A DNA stretch of 64,000 bases from Dallia pectoralis (Eukaryota; Chordata; Actinopteri; Esociformes; Umbridae): the NCBI GenBank assembly GCA_029465975.1, contig CM055748.1, forward strand, positions 10,752,300-10,816,299. The letters run 5' to 3'. The notes under the pieces were generated by a model. That model was not told the origin of the DNA. It made no database searches and worked only from the letters and a program-made list of their open reading frames with translations. This document shows, piece after piece, positions 25,911-38,700 of this stretch. The first letter of the stretch is position 1; each line of letters starts with the position of its first letter. Position numbers and translations under genes: made by a program.

Positions 25911-26984
25911 GTAGTCACACGCGTGCTGTAAAACTAGAACATTTGTCCGGATTTTGCAGTAGCTTCCAGTGTTAGTCGGCATTTTTCAACAATGTTTTGC
26001 CCACTAGCAACCGCTTGACTGAAAACTACGATTTGTAGTAGTATTTTGCAGCAGCATTTATTTTGTGTTTTCAACGTAATAATTATTCTTTATAGGCATC
26101 ACAATCACAACCCGCTGAATGACTTTGGCTGACCTCAAAGGTACTATATATATTTTGCATTCATGATTACTGTTACATTCCCACAACTGTGTGTCCTTGT
26201 TGTGTCTTTTTCCTCTGTTTTCCTCCTGTTGATTTACTCTTAGGTGTCCGCCACTGATGGTGATGACTTCAAGAGATGTGTGTTAAGTTTGACTGTAATA
26301 AATGTGAGCTGATTTTCTAATAAATTGTTAAAATAATTTTTGGCTACTTTTTTTGACTACTTTAATGGGGAAAACAGGGTAGCCGGGAACTAGGTCAGAT
26401 ATTTGAACCAACATTTTGGGCCAAATGACTACAAAATATTCCTATCCGTTCTGCTGCTGGCCCAGAAGCGGCCCAGAAGCGGAAATCGGATCAGCGCCGG
26501 TATTGGCCCGTTGTGCTAAAGGACACCGGCCCAGTTCCGTTTTCTAGATCTGGCCCAGAACTTAGGATGTATCTGGGCCATAAGATTTTTGTTATCTGGG
26601 GAGGCTTTGAATACAGCATTTATTCTGTACACATTTATTTTAAATGTAATGTAATTTACAGTGAAGTAGTGGCTGCTGACTTAGCACTAACACTATAGTT
26701 TATCAGGTGACCACGAATCCGTGCTGGTATTTAGTGTAGAAAACAGTGCCGGCCCAGATTCGGCCCAAAACTGGTACACACTTGGCCCAGATGTGGGCCG
26801 GATCTGACAGTATCTGGTCCGGAGCCGGCCCAGTGCTGGTCCGGATGATTAAAGCGGATCCGTGCCGGTATTGGCCCGTTGTGCCAAAAGACACCGGCCC
26901 AGGTCCGTTGCGCGGATCTGGCCCAGAACTTACGAATGGTCTGGGCCAGATCTGGGCCAGATTATTTTTGCTATCTGGGTATAT

Positions 26985-27490
26985 ATATATATATATATAA
27001 CTTTTGCTATAGTCTATAAATCTCTGAACGGTCTGGGCCCTGAATACATTGCTGATTGCTGTTTGAAGATTATAAACCAAGCAGGGCACTCAGATCACTG
27101 AACTCAGGACAGGTAGTAGACGTTCCCCAAATGTATCAATTTTTAAAGCCATGCTAAAAAACATTTCTCTTTTCACAAGCATATGACTGAGCGCTTAAAC
27201 TTTATCACACTGTTAAATCTATTTTAATTTTCTATTTCCAAACTATTTCTATTTTAATTTTCTTTTCCTCAATGTTTTTATTTGTTTTTATTCTGATGCA
27301 TGGCATAAATGAAAACCTGTAATGTATACATAAGAGATCTGAAGTTCTAAAGACTTCTGGGACAGGTAATAGAGACCTGGAACGGTTCTTAAGACCTTTC
27401 ACCAGCAATGTATTTTATTATCACTTTCCTCTGTAAAGCACATTGAATTGCTTCTATGTATGAATTGTGCTATATAAATAAACTTGCTTG
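26985..27490 (+). pseudogene. L2/CR1-like LINE, 3' end
   Basis: After the insertion the LINE reading resumes as AIVYKSLNGLGPEYIADC, followed by a 3' UTR with short complementary phrases (gaagttctaaagacttct) and the family tail gtgctatataaataaa at about 27467-27482. The same 3' UTR and tail recur at 50270-50545. Confidence 0.85.
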
Positions 27491-27499
27491 CTCTATTAG

Positions 27500-27890
27500 A
27501 TTGAATAGGGAGTGTCAGTGAACAGCGGCACTTCAGGTCTCCCCGCATATATTCAACAGGGCTTAAAAGTCTGGGCGTTGGCTGGGCCATACAAGGCTAT
27601 TCACAGACTTGTCCCTGTGCCGTGGGTTGTTTTTTTTGTTCTGAAAGAGGAATCTTCACCTCCGATTTAGCTCATGTTTAGTTTTCTTTATGGACATCGA
27701 TTTTCATCCTTCCCTCAGTCCAGCTCAGTAACCCAGTTCCTGCTGCTGAGAAGCCTCTCTTACCACTAACATGCTTCACAGAATGGTATGTATTAGTCAG
27801 CTGATGAGCTTTTTTAACTTGACATAGCGCCTGGCATTTAGGCCTAAAGGTTGGATTTTGGTCTCAACAGAGCAGAGCGAGAGCCAAAAC
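27500..27890. mobile_element. Degenerate Tc1-type transposon relic
   Basis: Shows the order of phrases found in fish Tc1-like elements: gtctgggcgttggctgggcca, cattcacagacttgtccc-like text, cagttcctgctgctgagaag, atgcttcaca, and aggcctaaaggttgg followed by tggtctcaacag. It is heavily diverged with no reading frame. Confidence 0.6.
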
Positions 27891-29663
27891 TATCAAGTAT
27901 TGTCAGCTGCTTCATCTGCAACAGAACGAGCACGACTTTGGACAGGGACAGATACAAGTCATTCGGCCTGGTAGTCCTTAGGTGTGGTCCAGAGGCTCAT
28001 GTCCGCCTATGTTTAAACATCACAAAACAAAATTAGAATGCAGAATTACTTCGATTGACAAAGGATTTAGAAAGGAGAAAAATAACTGACCCACACTCAC
28101 TCAGCACTTAAATACATCAGAGTAAAACATAAGGGTTGAGACGGGGTCCAGTGACACAGCGGTCCTATCCGGGGTAGACAGGAAGGCACTCTAACAGGCA
28201 GGAAGTAATTCCACTGCACATTTTTATTGTAGTGATTTATAACTAAGTGTATTTTTGCAATAGTATTGCCTTTTGCTGGCTCATTGTTGTAAAAAAAATC
28301 TGAATTATACCGGCGTGAATGTGTTTGTGTGCTTATACATGACCATGCTCATAAATTTCCTCCTCTGCCCAGATCTTATCCAAAACTTATACCGACTAAA
28401 ACCACTATATCAACTATGCCTCACTTGACGTTTTGCTTCCACCTAGTGGTTATAGTTTCATATTGCATGACAATAAAACAAAAAAGCGGATGGCAATTAT
28501 TCCACATAATGAAATTGAATTTGTTTTCAATAACCGAGGATTGCAGCAAGAAAAAAGATCCGCGTGTTATCCGCTGTTGGCGCGGGATTTCTTAACATGC
28601 TACACATGTGAGATACTGAAAAAACACCATATAGCTATAGTGACGGTCGATGAACTTTGCTCAGTATTCATGATCAGGATCCAAAAAACGTGTTTTGTCA
28701 TTAATCAATAATGCAAGGTTGGCAGTATCCCGGAAATTATTGTGATGCATTACTGTTATTACAAAATGGTTACCAATGCAGTAGGAGTGAAATGTCAATA
28801 TCATTTAAACCGGCTCCGATGTTGCAAATGTGAAACACAAGAAAATAACAATGACAGTTTGTATAAGTAAATTATTTTATAATGCACATATTTAATATAA
28901 TCGGTACAACATCTGACATATACAGTCAGCACAGACGCACCGAAAGAAGAAATATGAAAACAACCAAAAAAGTCAATAAAAAAGCTCATTTTCAATCGGT
29001 GGAAACCTAAATATAACGCAAAATCAGTTTAATATATATTCTATATTCGGCGAATTGTGTTACAATTTAGCTGTGTAGCAAAAATAAAGTTTGTAAATCT
29101 ACTGCCAGATATTTGTTGCAATAGGTCCATGGTATTTCACATTCTACACTTGTTGAGTTTCGAGCTGTATTCAGCAAGAAAATATGTTCCGAAACGTTTA
29201 TGGAATGAACTGTGTCACGTTAATGATGTTCCATTCATGCAAAGTCGATGTGCAACGTTAGAGAACGTTTTGCAACTGAACGTGACCCGGGTGGGTCTTC
29301 CTGACTCAGGCCACAACCCACACCGCTCATAATCTAACACACCCCTTTTCCTAGTGACAAACAAACAGAGTGGTTGAGCGGCAACACACAGTAAATTAAA
29401 GGGAACATCCGTGGAATGGGAATTAGCTGTTTCGGGAAGCCTCTATTCTGGGTTCAGGGAGAAATAAACCTGAGTAAAGCAGCGCCTACACTCGTGTGAG
29501 TTGTTTTGAAAGTGTACTTATTCACACCCCTTTGAAGCTGTAACGGTCATAACGGAAAAACGCCCTCACACACATACAGACTGGGCTGTGGATGAGTGAA
29601 AAGAGTTGTGTAGAAGATTGAATACACGAAGATATAAAAAAGGGCGTGAGAGAAGTGAAGAAG

Positions 29664-32600
29664 ATGGATGCCTTGCTTCCTGGGTTGCAACAGCACCCTG
29701 GCACGTCTGTGTTGGCGTGTGCCCTGATGTTTCGGCTGGCACACCGACTCCTACAGCGGCTGCCTGTGCCCAAAGTGGTGGCGGTGGATGATTTCCGCCA
29801 CTGGAAGTGGAAGAACCTGGCGGTGTCTCTGGTCCACTCCCTGTTGACGGGGACTTGGGCTGTGACTTGGTGAGTTTCTCTACAGTGGGAGACCATTGTT
29901 CATTCACAGTTGACCCACATGCTTTTGTTTAGCAGGGGGTGTGAAGCCGTGACCGTCACAGTGACAGGGCAGAAGCAGGGCAGGGCAGAAGCGGGGCTGA
30001 AGCAGGGCTGAGGCGAGGGATACGCATTCTGAAGTTCATTGGGACATTTCCGAGCGTTTCACGGACAACATAAGTCTCCTCAGTAAACACAAACATGTCG
30101 AGCTATTCGTTCGTTTTTTGCGTTCAAGTTAAAGTGGCTTGATTATGGCAGTGAATGTTTACCCTTTTTAGTTGTAAATATAATGTTTAGAGGTCATTGC
30201 ATATGAGCCAGATGTGCAGCGTGACTTGGAAATAGAGCAACTAGTGGTAAGAACCGCATAACCACTCACGGCAGACAGACATGACGCACCCATATCGGGA
30301 ACTTTATTGATAATAAACCTCGCTTTTCTAATTGCATATACTTGAGTGGTATTCTGGTGGTGTTGATAGCGTTTCTTATATTTCTCATGCAATAAATAAG
30401 TAGCGTTCTTGCCAGAGACCAATGTGGTTTGGTTCAATGTCGAGTTGGGTGTACTGTAATATGGAGCCAAATTGGGGCCAAATTTATTGGCCGTAAAAAA
30501 AAATCTTGGCTGAAAAATATTTTCAAATGTAAAACAAAATATGGTAAACGAAAAAAAATTAATTGTTTGAAAAAAATCGTTTTTAAACATACATCTGAAC
30601 GTAATAAGTGGATGTTTGGTCAAACCTTTTTTTCAGTTTCACTTCTTTTTTCGCTTACAAGTTTTTTTTACGACCAAAACTTTTGGCCTCTTTCTGGCAA
30701 ACATACTGTAACATGTGCGTTATCTTTCATCAAAATAGTGAAGGATCGGAAAGTAAGACACACATACAAGTTAGAAAAGATCTAAAAGATCTACTACTCC
30801 CCCTGCCTTGTTAAGTTGCTTGTTGGGGCTTTCATGAATTCATCACTAGCAGGAGAAAAGCAGTTTTTCCCAGTCAGTTTGTTGGTGTTATTAGTTTGTG
30901 TATTTTTACTGAATGTTGCCAGACAGTAGTTTTTGGAAAAAACAAAACACGAGTTATATTTCATGTGTGTTGTTTTAGTGATATCAGTGGTATAGTTTAT
31001 GCTTACTGCACATCAGAGCTTAATATGAAAATATTTCATAAAAAAAATGTATCCAGTATATTAGGTACACTTAGGTCATATCTCCTCCAGCCTCATCAAA
31101 AGCTTAGCTTAGATTATAATTTTTAGGGGCATGAATACGTGTACAGATGTTGCTCACATGGTATCAAAGAATCAAACGGTTTGCCAGCCTGGCTGTTGAC
31201 TGTGTGCAGGATCACTGTAGTCATTCTACATTAAGGCGATTTAACACTGGTTGTTAATTGCACTTCGCTGGTGCCCCCAATCTGATTCAGTAATTTACTG
31301 AGAGCTAATGAAAATATTAGGTCATTAAGATAAGCAGTGTTTTGCCCCTCGGTCCCAAGTTAAAGAGACCAACACCAATCACTGTACCTCCCACATGTAT
31401 TAGTCAAGCTACTCAATATTGCAATGGCAGTACTCAGTACTCAATGGCAGCTGTGAGTACATGTTCTATAGACAGGTTAACCTACTGGATGTCTCGTGCA
31501 AACAACCTAGTACTCACCAGACATTTGAGGTGTGGTGGAACCCACTGAAAGCTCCCCACTGCCACTCTGGGTCAATCTTGTGGAGGACAACTTCACTAAG
31601 ATCACCATGTAGGGGCGCCAGTAGATGTTACTACAAAAAACCTGCCAGTGTATTATGACCTGGCTGTCCAAATAACTTGTCGTATCCGTCATCCTCACTT
31701 TTCCATCACTCTCTGCTTTGGGTCTGCGTACTGCTGTGAACTGTACAGTCTCCGACGCACTGTACAGTCTCCGACGCACTGTACAGTCTCCGACGCACTG
31801 TACAGTCTCCGACGCACTGTACAGTCTCCGACGCACTGTAGAGTCTCCGACGCACTGTACAGTCTCCGACGCACTGTACAGACTCTAACACAGTGTACAG
31901 ACTCTAACACAGTGTACAGACTCTAACACAGTGTACAGACTCTAACACAGTGTACAGACTCTAACACAGTGTACAGACTCTAACACAGTGTACAGACTCT
32001 AACACAGTGTACAGACTCTAACACAGTGTACAGACTCTAACACAGTGTACAGACTCTAACACAGTGTACAGACTCTAACACAGTGTACAGACTCACCGCA
32101 CTGTGCAGTCGACAGGGTATTCAGTTGCCACTTCCCTACAATCTTGTGACTTAAAATTCAATTTTGACCTAATACAGAACATTTGGTATTCAGGCCCCAG
32201 TGAATATTTGGGCACCAACACACAGTACCTCAAAAACAATGTTTTTTAACATGTTTTCCAAATTAAAATAAAACTGAAATGTCTTATTTACATATGTATT
32301 CAGTCCATTTGCCATGACTCTGCATTTTCAGCTCGGATGCGTCATGTGTCTTGCACAGCCATTCATTTTTAGAGAAAAACAACTGAAACCATGGTATGGT
32401 GCCCTCTATCACAACCATAAACATCAAAACATAAAATGTATCCTTTTTAAATATCATGGATGAGAAGCATGAAACATATTAAAAAATAAAACATAATTAA
32501 AAAAGCAAGTACACACTAGGAGGTAGGCAGTCAAACAGTGTTTAAACTGTACAATGGACACCAGGTCCTTCAACCTAAGGTCATCCTGTAGAACATTCAT

Positions 32601-35600
32601 GTGGGGTACAGAAGGTATACATAGGCGGTTTTTGGTGGTTGGTAGCAATCCTACAATGTCAGACTCATTTCAAAGACAAGAAAAAGTCATAATAAACGGC
32701 AATAGTGTGTCCAGACTTTTTAAAACAGAAGCTGAAGCATGCATAGATGTAGCCTGAAAAATGTACTTTTTATGTTGAAATGACAAGCATGCTTTATTTC
32801 TGTTCTTTAATGTTTTTTAACTGACTTAGTGATCTGAGTTTTATAGGATTGTTTATTAATCCAACCAAATAGCACATATTCCACGACCAAATTGTCCAGT
32901 GTAGTTCTGTTAAGATGATCTGGCCCTACATTTTTAGATGGAACACCATAGACTTGGTTTTATTTGTATAGACACTTCTTAACCTACTTGTGGTGCGGAC
33001 TATGATGCAGGAGGGACCGTCTGCTATTTATAAATATGGATATGGAAAGTCTGGTCTGAAATAAAAATGGGATGCCTTACCTTTAAGTATCCCGCCAAAA
33101 ATATTATTGTTACCCTCTCCAAGACGTAAAAAAGTAATTAAAATTAAAAGATTTTTTTTGTCTTTAGGGATTAGGGAATGTGACATTTTATGAAAAGGAG
33201 CATTGTGTAAAATCCTGCCTCGTACATTAACAAGACTGAATTAAAACAATAACATGACTTGTCTTTTTTGCATGTTCTTTCCTTACAAAAGGAGACCAGT
33301 ATTGGCTTGGTCAGGAGGTATTATGGTGGGCAGGATAGTACAGTGAGTGTCTATAGATAGAATGAGGAGACTACATGTGTATATAACTGATGTTTATGGT
33401 GGGCAGGATAGTACAGTGAGTGTCTATAGATAGAATGAGGACACTACATGTGTGTGTATATAACTGATGTTTATGGTGGGCAGGATAGTACAGTGAGTGT
33501 CTATAGATAGAATGAGGAGACTACATGTACATATCACAGAGTGATGGACTGCTGAGGGAGTTTAAATGTTAATATCTCTGTCACTGTGGATGTCTAACGT
33601 TAACATTACATTTTGATCTTTATGTGCAACATTAATATTTAGAATCAATATAATTCCAAGTTCAAAAGCATGTTTTTTTGTTGACACTGTTAGCAAAACC
33701 CTTGGAATACCCTGCATTGCGGGAACTGTTCTGCCTCTGAAGCTCTACTTTTACAGTCACTGACTCAAAATCCCAGAATGCATCTCCAATAGCACATACT
33801 TGCCCGGACGTCTATATTTCTATATTCGTTGTTAAGGCACTGAAACTGTTCTACAAAAGCTGTAACATTTCTTCTGCCAGGTAGTGATACTGCTTTTGCT
33901 AGGCTGACTATTTTAGTGAACCCGTTGTCTGAATTAGAAGAATGCCGGCCCACGTGTGCAATAACCTTGTATGTCCATGTATCCCTCTAGTGTGATCATG
34001 TGGCCTGAGATGGCAACCAACATTCATTCCTTCTACACAGCCCCTGCCTACATACTCATCTGCATTTCATCAGGTCAGTTACTGCCCCTTGGCTGCTAGA
34101 ATGTCTGCGTGTGAGAGAGTTACATAAATGTGAACTGTGAACTATGAACAGTGAACAGTGACTGCCATGGGCATGGGAGAGTGGGGTTTATGGGCAATCT
34201 GTAAATGTGTAACATATCTGGTTTCACTTATTTCAAGTTCATTGAGAACGGCTTGTGGCTTGCAAAAAGAAGACTGCTTTTGTGCAAAAATGCAATGACC
34301 AGACGCAATGACCAGATGTGACTAGCGATGGGTGTTAACTGTTTTTATTTCCTGTACGTGTAACCATGAGTATACCCATCTGGGAAGCAGCTTGACAACT
34401 ACAAAAAACTGTTACTTTCATTAAAATGTGCTTCACACACCATTTTTTTTAAATCAGTCTTCAATGGCCAGAATTGGCTGTCATACAATCTACTTTGTGG
34501 TATTTATTATCTTGAAATAACATGGACCTATCGTAATAATCACCAATAAGAGGTTATCAGTCATATGGAGGTTATCAGTCATCTACAATTACATAAGTAA
34601 TTTAGGACACATTTTTCTTTCGAGACTTTTGCAGTACATGTTCCTACTTTCTCTATCCACTAGCATTTTGTACATCAGAACTTATTACATTTTTCCAAGC
34701 TTACCTTTTTAAATATGAAAACACTCATGTTCATTTAAATTTCATCTTCAACATTAAAGCCCTGTAATAAAATTCTGTAGAAAAAAATCTATCTATTGCA
34801 CTAACAATGAAGACTCATGTGAAGGCATCTATCTTTCCCTTCCACTAATGCATTCTTCCTATATCTAAAACAGCATCCAATTTAGATTGAAGTATGGACA
34901 TTGGAATGTGATCTATTGTAAATCACAAAGTGCCTTCCCTCTCTTTTGATAGGATACTTTGTTCAAGATGCATGTGATATAATCCTTACTGGACATGCCA
35001 GAGGATCATGGGAGTTCTTAATTCACCACGCCCTGGTAAGATACAGACTTTATTGTTACTGGTCATACGTGTAGGCACAGCTGGTGTGAGGACACTTCTT
35101 TTAGAGGAGGACATTTTCTAGTTATAACGTTTTTTTTAAAGCGAGGAATCCTATTTTGCAACTTTAAAAACAAGTTGGATGTGGATGTGTTATATCTTTA
35201 CCATAGCCGAATAGCCTAAAATGTAGATAAAGTTTGGACATTCAGTATTTTCAGTTACAAATACTACAGTATCCCAATAACCTTACTGCACTCCTGTAAT
35301 AGCAGACAATATGATTTGTTATAATAACCCCTTTCTCTCCTTGTCCCGCTCAGGTGCTCTGGTGCTTCCTGTATGCTCTGTACACACAGGTCTATGTGGC
35401 CGGAGCTGTTGTAGCACTGTTTGTAGAGGTTAACAGTGTCACCCTACACCTTAGACTGATGTTGAAGCTGGCAGGGCAACAGTCATCCCCTCTATACCAG
35501 ATCAACAAGTTCCTCAACCTCTTCACATATGTATTCTTCCGCCTCAGTGCCCAGTTCTACCTCACATATTTCATTGTCCAGAACTACTCCTGGTTGGAAA

Positions 35601-35758
35601 GGGGAGGCTACTTCCTGATCACCATGATCCTTATGAACACAATGATCCTGATCTACTTCTATCGGCTTCTCCGTGCCGACTTCTTCCCGCGAAGCAGGTC
35701 TTCCCTGCAACAGAATGGCACCCACACGAATAACGTCAAGAAGTTCCTAACCGATTGA
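29664..35758 (+). CDS. tlcd1: TLCD1, TLC-domain membrane protein (4 coding exons, 258 aa)
   Basis: TLCD1 is a multi-pass plasma-membrane protein; with TLCD2 it limits incorporation of long polyunsaturated acyl chains into phospholipids and so adjusts membrane fluidity. Coding exons: 29664-29869, 33991-34073, 34953-35035, 35354-35758. All have GT/AG boundaries, phases agree, and the sum is 777 bases. Visible features: WKNLAVSLVHSLLTGTWAV near the N-terminus, the TLC-family LIHHAL motif at the exon 3-4 junction, several hydrophobic segments in exon 4 (FVEVNSVTLHLRLMLK, YFLITMILMNTMILIYFYRL), and the C-terminal KKFLTD resembling mammalian TLCD1. Human TLCD1 has 247 residues. The neighbours nek8 (divergent) and rab34 support TLCD1 over TLCD2. 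The ATG at 29664 is the first in frame near the conserved N-terminus. Confidence 0.95.
31742..31880. repeat. 19-bp minisatellite, subfamily A
   Basis: About seven copies of tgtacagtctccgacgcac in tandem, in tlcd1 intron 1, directly followed by the related subfamily B. Confidence 0.95.
31875..32097. repeat. 19-bp minisatellite, subfamily B
   Basis: About twelve near-identical copies of tgtacagactctaacacag. It shares the tgtacag core and the 19-base period with subfamily A but differs in the second half. Confidence 0.95.
33321..33530. repeat. 73-77-bp tandem repeat, three copies
   Basis: Units begin at 33321, 33394 and 33471 with ttatggtgggcaggatagta. The length difference lies in a short TG run. 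Confidence 0.93.
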
Positions 35759-36744
35759 CACAAAGACACGCGTTTCATCTTCGCCTGACATATTTTTTCG
35801 TTGATTGTTTTGTATAAATCCTCATCGAGCCGTCTCACCCGGTTGCGTTGACAGCCTGTGGCAATCTAATTTTTTTAACAAGGCTCTCTCGATGGGTGCG
35901 CTGTAGTGAGAAGTGTCCAGGAAAAGATGGGGGACAGCGGTACGACCACTATACTGACTCTTCCCCGATGATGATGATGATGATGATGATGATAATGAGG
36001 CCCACATGCTGCAAAATAACCTCACAGACACCCAAGCAGGGCAGAACAGTGACAGACTGGTCCTGTCACACTGGCTGGGAGAATGCTAACATACCGTAAA
36101 GATGCTGTGCTCGTCCGATGCCACATTTGCCTTCTCACAGCTAATACGTGCGTGTACAAAGTAGGAATTGTATGCATTTTATTGTACACAATTTACAAAT
36201 TTGATTATCGGAGAATGTTCTTTAACCAAAGAAATATGTTTGAATTTTAACATTGTTTTAAAGATGTAGTGTAGATAAAGAAATTGTCTGAAAAATGTCA
36301 GGCAACGACATGTTAAGAACATGTTTTACATCCCACACTAAAAATTGTCAGGTGTAGCGTAACAGCTTTGTTTTACTGACATTTTCATTAATTGGATTGG
36401 GTAAATGTGTTATTGATATATTTCAGCTGTAACATCTGTCGGTAAAACCGGTTTACATATTTTCTGTTTGGTATGAACAGATCGTCGCGTGCAGTTGATG
36501 GGTAAATGCCATTCTTACGTCTGTGACCTTTCCTTAAACCCATAACTCTTAAAATATTGAAATATGTGTATGTACAACCAGTTCAAAATGTTCTTGATGT
36601 TAAAGCAATCACAACCTGTATGTCCCTTTGAAAAATATTTATCAAAGTGTACCAAACCAAAATCGACTGGTCTGGTCAAGCGGATGGGTCCTGTTAAACC
36701 TCAGTAGTGCCTATGCCAAAACAAGGTAGAGTGATGTGTGCAAT

Positions 36745-36750
36745 AATAAA
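36745..36750 (+). terminator. tlcd1: tlcd1 poly(A) signal
   Basis: First AATAAA after the tlcd1 stop, about 990 bases downstream and followed by a T/G-rich stretch. The 3' UTR includes a short GATG repeat (about 35967-35994). Confidence 0.7.
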
Positions 36751-38290
36751 CTTCTCCTTGTTATGAGTTAAAACAGTCTGTCTGAATTATCTTACTTGTT
36801 TTATTGGGAGGCCAGAACATGTACGCATGTCAAAACCAAATACTCATTTGCCTAATACACATGCCTTATCGCAAGGTGCTTTTTAACCACCAATTTTAAT
36901 AGAAAATGTTAAACAAAGTGTATCTGATTCTCAAAAGTGGAGAATATAATCACACTCTAGCAATAAGTTCTTTATAATAGTTAATTCCTTCCCACCATCT
37001 GCTTCTCATAATGCATACACAGATATGCCAAGAAACACATGCATGTACAGTCACACAAGGAAATGGAATGAACACAATCACCAGTGCTGTTGTCATTCAT
37101 AGGGGTAAAATCAAGCCTCTGATGTTTACAGGGCTGCTTTTAAACTATACCACAACTAGTCCGGGTGGTTAAAGGTCAGTGGGAGGATACTGTGAGTGTC
37201 CAAAACGAGTATGACTATGAGGATATATATTCATATCTACTCACGGACGGCCCAATGAGAAACGTTTGAATGGGAAATGTTTCGGTCACTTGGAACAATG
37301 TTGCATAAGAAATATTTGAAATATGAACTAGAAACTTTTCCTCTATTTGTATTCAAGTCATTCATGCTGTTGGTACAGTAAAACATCTTACAAACAACCT
37401 CTTTAATAGCAGAAAAACAGCTATGAAAGCAAAAGGTGATTTGTTTTAAAGTCAGTTATTGTTTCAATTCCACAAATGCAGTGAAACCTGAAAATCAGCC
37501 ACATTAAAGAGTTTGACAAGTTACAGGAACGGTAGATGGCAAGGGGAAATACATCCTTTATGTGTATACATATGTATAAGACTTAAAAGTATCACTTGTG
37601 GTTTTTAGGTAAAATAGACTTGATATGACTTTTATGTGTAAAGATAATGTGAGCCATCGCCCACCCACATTATCTATCACTAGTGCCCATTGTTGGTGTG
37701 TTTTGCACTGGGCAAAAGGTTACATGTGGCTCATTAAGTCAGATACATTTCAGCAGTAATGTATCCTCTAGAACACTGGTTCCTAATCAGGGTACTTGGT
37801 CAGTTCACATCAGGGACTTGAGAGTCTCCCTGGCACCATATGCTTACTGTTGAATGTATGAAGCAATACTCTTGGGAACTTTATGTAGAAAAGATATGTT
37901 GGTGTAATAACAGCAGAAAATATCAAATGTGTCCCCTAATTTTAATGAAACATCTAAATCATTGGTAGGTGGTACAGTTACCAGAGAGGTTGGACCTAGG
38001 CGTTGGAAGTAGATCATCCTTTGCTGAACTCAAAACGCCATTAAATGACCTAATGTGTATTGGAGAAGCGTGATGACTATTTGATAGAAAACAGATGGCC
38101 AGGATTAGAAAATGGTGTGTGTTTCTTTACGATTACATGGGACGTGGATGGACATATCAACTGGGCTTGATAAACAATAGTCTTCCATCCTTAAAGTAAA
38201 TAATCTATCGGACGCCCGTCTTCAAAATCGAATGTGGGCTAATTAATGCTGACGCACCTTATGCGGGAATATTAATAAATAAATAAAATA
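36751..38290. other. Spacer downstream of tlcd1
   Basis: About 1.5 kb of AT-rich sequence in which no gene, array or element could be supported. In mammals rpl23a lies in this interval; no rpl23a wording was found. Confidence 0.6.
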
Positions 38291-38296
38291 ACCCCA

Positions 38297-38700
38297 ATGT
38301 AACTCGCTCACTGGCTCGACACTGTTAATTGGCTAAATGGCGCCCTCTAGCGGTTATGTAACTCCCTCACTGACTCGACATTGTTAATTGGCTAAATGGC
38401 GCCCTCTAGCGGTTATGTAACTCCCTCACTGACTCGACATTGTTATTGGCTAAATGGCGCCCTCTAGCGGTTATGTAACTCCCTCACTGACTCGACATTG
38501 TTAATTGGCTAAATGGCGCCCTCTAGCGGTTATGTAACTCCCTCACTGACTCGACATTGTTAATTGGCTAAATGGCGCCCTCTAGCGGTTATGTAACTCC
38601 CTCACTGACTCGACATTGTTAATTGGCTAAATGGCGCCCTCTAGCGGTTATGTAACTCCCTCACTGGCTCGACATTGTTAATTTGCGCCCTCTAGCGGCT
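38297..38700. repeat. 59-bp minisatellite upstream of rab34
   Basis: Seven copies, 59 bases each with one 58-base copy. The core is tgtaactccctcactgactc followed by ttaattggctaaatggcg and ccctctagcggtta. The last copy is truncated before its CTCF-like motif. Only one or two bases differ among copies. Confidence 0.96.
38339..38698 (-). promoter_or_regulatory. Seven tandem CTCF-like motifs
   Basis: Each 59-bp repeat carries GGCGCCCTCTAGCGG; its complement CCGCTAGAGGGCGCC matches the CTCF core consensus at almost every position. Copies are at 38339-38353, 38398-38412, 38456-38470, 38515-38529, 38574-38588, 38633-38647 and 38685-38698, all in one orientation. CTCF binding and insulator activity are inferred from the motif only. 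Confidence 0.65.

Larger units (their letters stand above)
23415..26984. mobile_element. TIR-bounded insertion carrying a DUF4806-like gene
   Basis: The left end reads ATATACCCACATAGCA and the right end is the inverse of ATATACCCAGATAGCA; both sit in AT runs. LINE sequence stops before it and resumes after it, so it behaves as one insertion of about 3.57 kb, 500 bases of which are assembly gap. The right subterminal region has repeated tctgggccagatctgggcc-like blocks. An end-like module occurs twice, near 26480-26600 and 26850-26984, suggesting a partial duplication. Between the ends lie spliceable exons of a DUF4806-type protein. No transposase was recognised in the visible sequence; it may be absent or in the gap. 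Superfamily undetermined. Confidence 0.6.
29870..33990 (+). other. tlcd1: tlcd1 intron 1
   Basis: About 4.1 kb, AT-rich. It holds the double 19-bp minisatellite (31742-32097) and a three-copy 73-77-bp repeat (33321-33530). No other exon or mobile element was recognised. Small open frames here, including 30168-30623 on the minus strand, look like chance. Confidence 0.7.

Noticed and set aside
30168..30623. 151-residue minus-strand frame in tlcd1 intron 1
   Set aside because: Low-complexity, Phe/Asn-rich translation of AT-rich intron with no family resemblance.
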